From the NCBI GenBank assembly GCA_030528815.1, contig JAUMYE010000010.1:1-17243 (forward strand): a stretch of 17,243 nt of DNA, read 5' to 3'. Origin of the DNA: Candidatus Saccharimonadota bacterium (lineage in GTDB: Bacteria; Patescibacteriota; Saccharimonadia; Saccharimonadales; Saccharimonadaceae). The translations under genes were made by a program, and so were the position numbers. A model generated the notes under the pieces. The model did not search any database. It saw only the letters and a program-made list of their open reading frames with translations, and was not told the origin of the DNA. This document shows, piece by piece, positions 13,831 through 17,243 of the stretch (the first letter of the stretch is position 1; each line of letters opens with the position of its first letter).

Positions 13831-16263
13831 TTAAAATTTAACAGTTTCCAACTCTTTCATTATAGCTTGAATTGCCTCTTTGGCGAGAGTTTTGTTCGCA
13901 TCAGCGAAGCTGACACGGAAGCTCAAGTTCTTCGTATCCTGACCCTCGGCCTGGTAAATCGAGACTGGTTTTACGCTATAAATCAAATCCTTAGCCTCGA
14001 GAACATCCTTTAGAGCTTTCTCTACTGCCTGGTAATCCTGCTTGCCAGCAACCGTGAGAGTAATATCTCTTTCTACAGATGGATACTGACTAAAGCGAGG
14101 CCTCTTTGCAGGAGTATCGCTCTGAAGTTCAGCCAAGCAATCCAAAGCTAGTTCGAAACATGCCGTGCCCTGAGGAAGCTTGAAGCCCTGCAAGATAGAA
14201 TTCTTAACTTCGCCAAGATAGCCAATTAACTTATCGCCAACATAAACTGCAGCGGAGCGCTTTGGCTCGTAATATGCATTGGATTTGTCTGCTTCGGATT
14301 CGAACTTGCGGATTTCGAAGTCGATATTAAGGTTCTGAAGCAATGCTTCAAGATAATGCTTTGCCTGGTAGTATTCACACTTGCTATCTCCGTTAATAAA
14401 CAAGATGGATAGTTCGTGACGACCGTTTGGAACTTTCTGTTCGTCAAGACCAAAGCTCTTGCGGTAGACCTGATTAAACTCGAACATTGCGAACTGCTTG
14501 TAGCCTGCGCGAATATTCATATACGCCTTGTTAAGCAAAGATGGGGCGATACTCTGGCGGATATACTGAAGATCTGGAGAGATAGAGTTTACGATCTTGT
14601 AGGAATTCTTCTCGTCCTGTTTTACCTTGTTTAGAAGCTCACCGTTTACAAATGAATAAGTTAGAGATTCATTTGCACCACGCGCACTCAAGAATTCGCG
14701 AATGCGACTCTTCAAAACAAAGCGTGGGCTGGATTCGGAAGTCTCGTGAAGTGGCAAAATTGGGTCGATATTATCGAAGCCACTGAGGCGGCCGATTTCT
14801 TCATAGATATCTTCTGCAATATGAATATCTGTGCGCCAGTATGGAACCGTGCAGCTAATCTTGTCGCCATCAATCGTAACGTCAAAGTTTACATTCTCAA
14901 GGATCGTCTTGGTTTCTTCGGCAGTAAACTTCTTGCCAAGGAGTCCAACCATCTTTTCTAGAGAAATTGTAACGACGATTGGTTCTGGAGCTTTCTTCTG
15001 ACTATCAAAGAGAGCGACTGGCTTCAAAGCCTTGGCTTCTTCTGCGAACTTCAAAGCAACAGGAAGAGTCTGACCGGCTGGCTGCCCCTTTGTGAACCTC
15101 GTAATAGCTTCAGAGAAGATACCGTGGTTCATCTGAGTCTTGCGAAGGTTGAATAGGCTGAAAGTTGCAGACTCAAGGATAATACGCTTGGTATTTTCGT
15201 CGATCTCAGTATTCTTGCCACCCATTGCACCAGCGAGCGCAACAGGAATATCGTTGCTCGTAATAACAATATCGTTAGAATTTAGCTCTACTTCTCTGTC
15301 GTCAAGAAGAGTCAACTTTTCGCCATCTTTTGCAGCACGAACAAGAATTTTTGGCGTCTTTGCCTTACCAACAGAAAGGAACTTATCGTAGTCGAAAGCA
15401 TGTGTTGGCTGACCAGAAAGAAGCATCAAGTAGTTCGTTAGATCTACGATTGGACTGACTGGGCGCATGCCAGACTTGCAAAGATAAGTACGTTCCAGAG
15501 TAAGATACTTGTCCTCAAATTCGCCATGAGGCATCATAACTAGCGCAGTATAGCGTGGGCAAAGTTTCTTGTCTGCGATCTCGATATCTAGCTCAACATC
15601 TTCATTCTTGAAGCTTGGCTTGGTTTCGAATAGCCATTCTGGAGTCTTGAATTCTTTACCCAGAATGCCAGCAACTTCGCGCGCAAAGCCAATTACGCCA
15701 AAGGTATCTGGACGATGAGTCAAAGACTTGTTTTCGATATCTAGAATAATATCATTAAGCTCATAGATATCTGCTAGAGGCATACCAGGCTTAGCAACCT
15801 TTGGATCAAGCTCGGCAATGCCAAGGTGATCGCCACCAAAATCTAGCTCGTCTGCGCCAGCGAGCATACCATAAGAATCGTACTTCTTTAGCATCTTGCG
15901 CATACCGATTACAAATGGAGCGTCATCATGAACACTTGCAGGAACAATAGCGCCTGGAGCGATCCATGCGGCCATCATGCCAGCATGAACGTTTGGCGCA
16001 CCGCACATAACTTGAATATTGCCGTCTTTATCACGGATAATATCCGTTTCGCGACCGCCATCATCGATAGCACATAGAGATAGGTGCGTATCAGGGATTT
16101 TTTCAGCACTAACAACCTTTACGGCATAGATTTTGTCGTATTTGTGAGTTTCATCAATAACACCTTCGACCTCGACTAAGCGAGAGCCAATAAGGCGAAC
16201 GAGTTCGTCGTCAGAGACATCGATGTCTACGTATTTTTTGAGCCAGTTCAAAGAAATTAGCAT
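13831..16263 (-). CDS. pheT: phenylalanyl-tRNA synthetase beta subunit
   Basis: This is an 810-aa protein, normal for bacterial PheT. The layout is: N-terminal helix and tRNA-binding OB domain (about 40-155, VMCGAPNVHAGMMAAWIAPG); B3/4 editing domain (about 215-400, CPRYTALVM, then AGAMGGKNTEID); B5 domain (about 410-485, VPYWRTDIHIAEDIYEEIGR); synthetase-like core; and a C-terminal FDX-ACB anticodon-binding domain (about 715-810, YPSVERDITLTV). With PheS it forms the alpha2beta2 enzyme that charges tRNA-Phe; the B3/4 domain edits mischarged Tyr. The ATG overlaps the pheS stop by seven bases, and AAGGAG lies six bases upstream inside pheS. No truncation or frameshift is visible. Confidence 0.97.
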   Translation of the reverse strand: MLISLNWLKKYVDIDVSDDELVRLIGSRLVEVEGVIDETHKYDKIYAVKVVSAEKIPDTHLSLCAIDDGGRETDIIRDKDGNIQVMCGAPNVHAGMMAAWIAPGAIVPASVHDDAPFVIGMRKMLKKYDSYGMLAGADELDFGGDHLGIAELDPKVAKPGMPLADIYELNDIILDIENKSLTHRPDTFGVIGFAREVAGILGKEFKTPEWLFETKPSFKNEDVELDIEIADKKLCPRYTALVMMPHGEFEDKYLTLERTYLCKSGMRPVSPIVDLTNYLMLLSGQPTHAFDYDKFLSVGKAKTPKILVRAAKDGEKLTLLDDREVELNSNDIVITSNDIPVALAGAMGGKNTEIDENTKRIILESATFSLFNLRKTQMNHGIFSEAITRFTKGQPAGQTLPVALKFAEEAKALKPVALFDSQKKAPEPIVVTISLEKMVGLLGKKFTAEETKTILENVNFDVTIDGDKISCTVPYWRTDIHIAEDIYEEIGRLSGFDNIDPILPLHETSESSPRFVLKSRIREFLSARGANESLTYSFVNGELLNKVKQDEKNSYKIVNSISPDLQYIRQSIAPSLLNKAYMNIRAGYKQFAMFEFNQVYRKSFGLDEQKVPNGRHELSILFINGDSKCEYYQAKHYLEALLQNLNIDFEIRKFESEADKSNAYYEPKRSAAVYVGDKLIGYLGEVKNSILQGFKLPQGTACFELALDCLAELQSDTPAKRPRFSQYPSVERDITLTVAGKQDYQAVEKALKDVLEAKDLIYSVKPVSIYQAEGQDTKNLSFRVSFADANKTLAKEAIQAIMKELETVKF

Positions 16264-17243
16264 GATAGCTCCTTCAAGAAATCAAGTTTTGCGGATTCGA
16301 AATAGCGAACATCGGTTAGCTTACGCTTTAGCATGACTAGGCGGTCGATACCACCACCCCAAGCAAAGCCACAATATTCGTCTGGGTTAATACCAGCTTC
16401 TTTTAGAACGTTTGGATGAATCATGCCACAACCGAGCATTTCAAGATATTCACCAGATTTACCAACAAGAGAGGCTGGCTTTTCAATCATAAATTCAAGA
16501 GATGGCTCCGTAAATGGGAAGAAGCCAGGCTGTGTGCGGATGTTGAGTTTTTGGTTGTAGTATTTTTCAAAGAATTCACGCAAGATACCAAGCATGTTGC
16601 CAAGTGTACAAGTTTTGGAGACGTAAACACCCTCACACTGATAGAAAGTGTGCTCGTGGGTTGCATCCTGATCCTCGTTACGATAAACACGGCCAGGAAC
16701 AGCGACGGCAATATTCTTGCCCTCGTCTAGCTTGTATTTATACGCACGCAAAATACGATTCTGCATCGTACTGGTATGTGCAGGCGGAATAAAGCCTTCT
16801 TCGGTGCGGAAAGTATCAAAGTTATCGCGAGCTGGATGCTCTTTGGCAAAGTTAAGGCTATCGAACATATGATATTCGTCGTCTAGCTGCTGAGACTCGA
16901 CAATATCAAAGCCCATTGACTGATAAATAGAGATAACGCGGTCAAGCTCCGTCATTAGAGGGTGCTTACTACCATTATCTGCCGTCAAAAACTTTGGCAT
17001 TTCGCCATTGATATCACAAGGCGCTGTAATATCTAGTGGCTCAACAGAAACTTCGAGAGCCTCAGCCTCAGCTGCAGCAATCTCGGTATTAAGCTTCTGT
17101 TTCTTTTCGTTTAGTTTGCGACCAAAATCACCGCGCTCTTCAGCGGGAATATCTTTGATTTTGGCATATTCTTGGTTTAACGCCTTGAGTTGCGCCTTCA
17201 ACTCGGCGATCACCCGGAACAGCACCTCGACCTCGGCGGCCGA
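16257..17243 (-). CDS. pheS: phenylalanyl-tRNA synthetase alpha subunit (N-terminus at or beyond window edge)
   Basis: This is the catalytic subunit that activates Phe and transfers it to tRNA. Class II motifs are clear: HPARDNFDTFRTEE, PPAHTSTMQNRIL (motif 2 region), FYQCEGVYVSK, EPSLEFMI, EYLEMLGCGMIHP and the motif 3 GFAWGGGIDRLVMLKRK. An N-terminal helical hairpin (IPAEERGDFGRKLNEKK) precedes the core. The frame is open to the window edge. A GTG at 17225 is the first possible start, but family alignment suggests about 15-20 more residues, so I treat the gene as partial. The LGKKG segment usual in this part of bacterial PheS is missing, and the last ~43 bases are far more GC-rich than the rest. 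The core identity is certain; the N-terminal end is doubtful. Confidence 0.95.
   Translation of the reverse strand, partial: SAAEVEVLFRVIAELKAQLKALNQEYAKIKDIPAEERGDFGRKLNEKKQKLNTEIAAAEAEALEVSVEPLDITAPCDINGEMPKFLTADNGSKHPLMTELDRVISIYQSMGFDIVESQQLDDEYHMFDSLNFAKEHPARDNFDTFRTEEGFIPPAHTSTMQNRILRAYKYKLDEGKNIAVAVPGRVYRNEDQDATHEHTFYQCEGVYVSKTCTLGNMLGILREFFEKYYNQKLNIRTQPGFFPFTEPSLEFMIEKPASLVGKSGEYLEMLGCGMIHPNVLKEAGINPDEYCGFAWGGGIDRLVMLKRKLTDVRYFESAKLDFLKELSC

Noticed and set aside
1..17243. CRISPR arrays, tRNA or rRNA genes, insertion-sequence transposases
   Set aside because: I read both strands for spaced direct repeats, tRNA TPsiC-like segments and transposase motifs and found none that could be supported.

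Overview
The window looks like a chromosomal segment of a small-genome bacterium, most likely a Candidate Phyla Radiation member and possibly Saccharibacteria. This lineage call is an inference from the short, tightly overlapping genes, the divergent PheS/PheT and the membrane-anchored FKBP. UGA is an ordinary stop here: at least two genes end on TGA, one of them inside an ATGA start/stop overlap. That argues against the UGA-recoding lineages Absconditabacteria and Gracilibacteria. Every convincing gene lies on the minus strand, so the text below follows coordinates, while transcription runs from high to low numbers.

Region 1-3461 looks like an accessory, defence-type region. A PIN-domain nuclease runs off the left edge and is preceded by an overlapping small antitoxin-like ORF with a strong Shine-Dalgarno site and two perfect palindromes near its promoter. 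After a structured 0.5 kb intergenic stretch comes a two-gene unit. It holds a 581-aa protein whose N-terminus resembles DUF4365-type PD-(D/E)XK nucleases, followed by a 184-aa protein with an R-x4-H motif typical of HEPN RNases. This pair is the best candidate for an undescribed system.

Region 3462-3866 has no intact gene. It holds inverted repeats, a possible decayed coding fragment and a strong terminator. Region 3867-11770 is a surface-polysaccharide operon. In transcription order it encodes a tandem GT4 glycosyltransferase fusion, an acyltransferase-3, a Wzy-like polymerase, a GT2 glycosyltransferase, a polysaccharide pyruvyl transferase and a Wzx-like flippase. Genes overlap by 4-13 bases throughout. 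Two of them (acyltransferase and pyruvyl transferase) are each split by a single frameshift. The operon ends in the C-terminal stump of a TagD-like cytidylyltransferase whose sequence supplies the last codons and the stop of the flippase. This is a recombination scar, suggesting that the cassette replaced an earlier one.

Region 11889-13083 holds a monocistronic gene for a protein made of five homing-endonuclease-associated repeats, with its own promoter and terminator. Region 13084-17243 is a housekeeping operon, pheS-pheT-FKBP isomerase, ending in a strong terminator. The last ~43 bases of the window are about 70% GC, against about 43% in the preceding 100. They encode an unusual PheS N-terminus, so the right edge may be unreliable.
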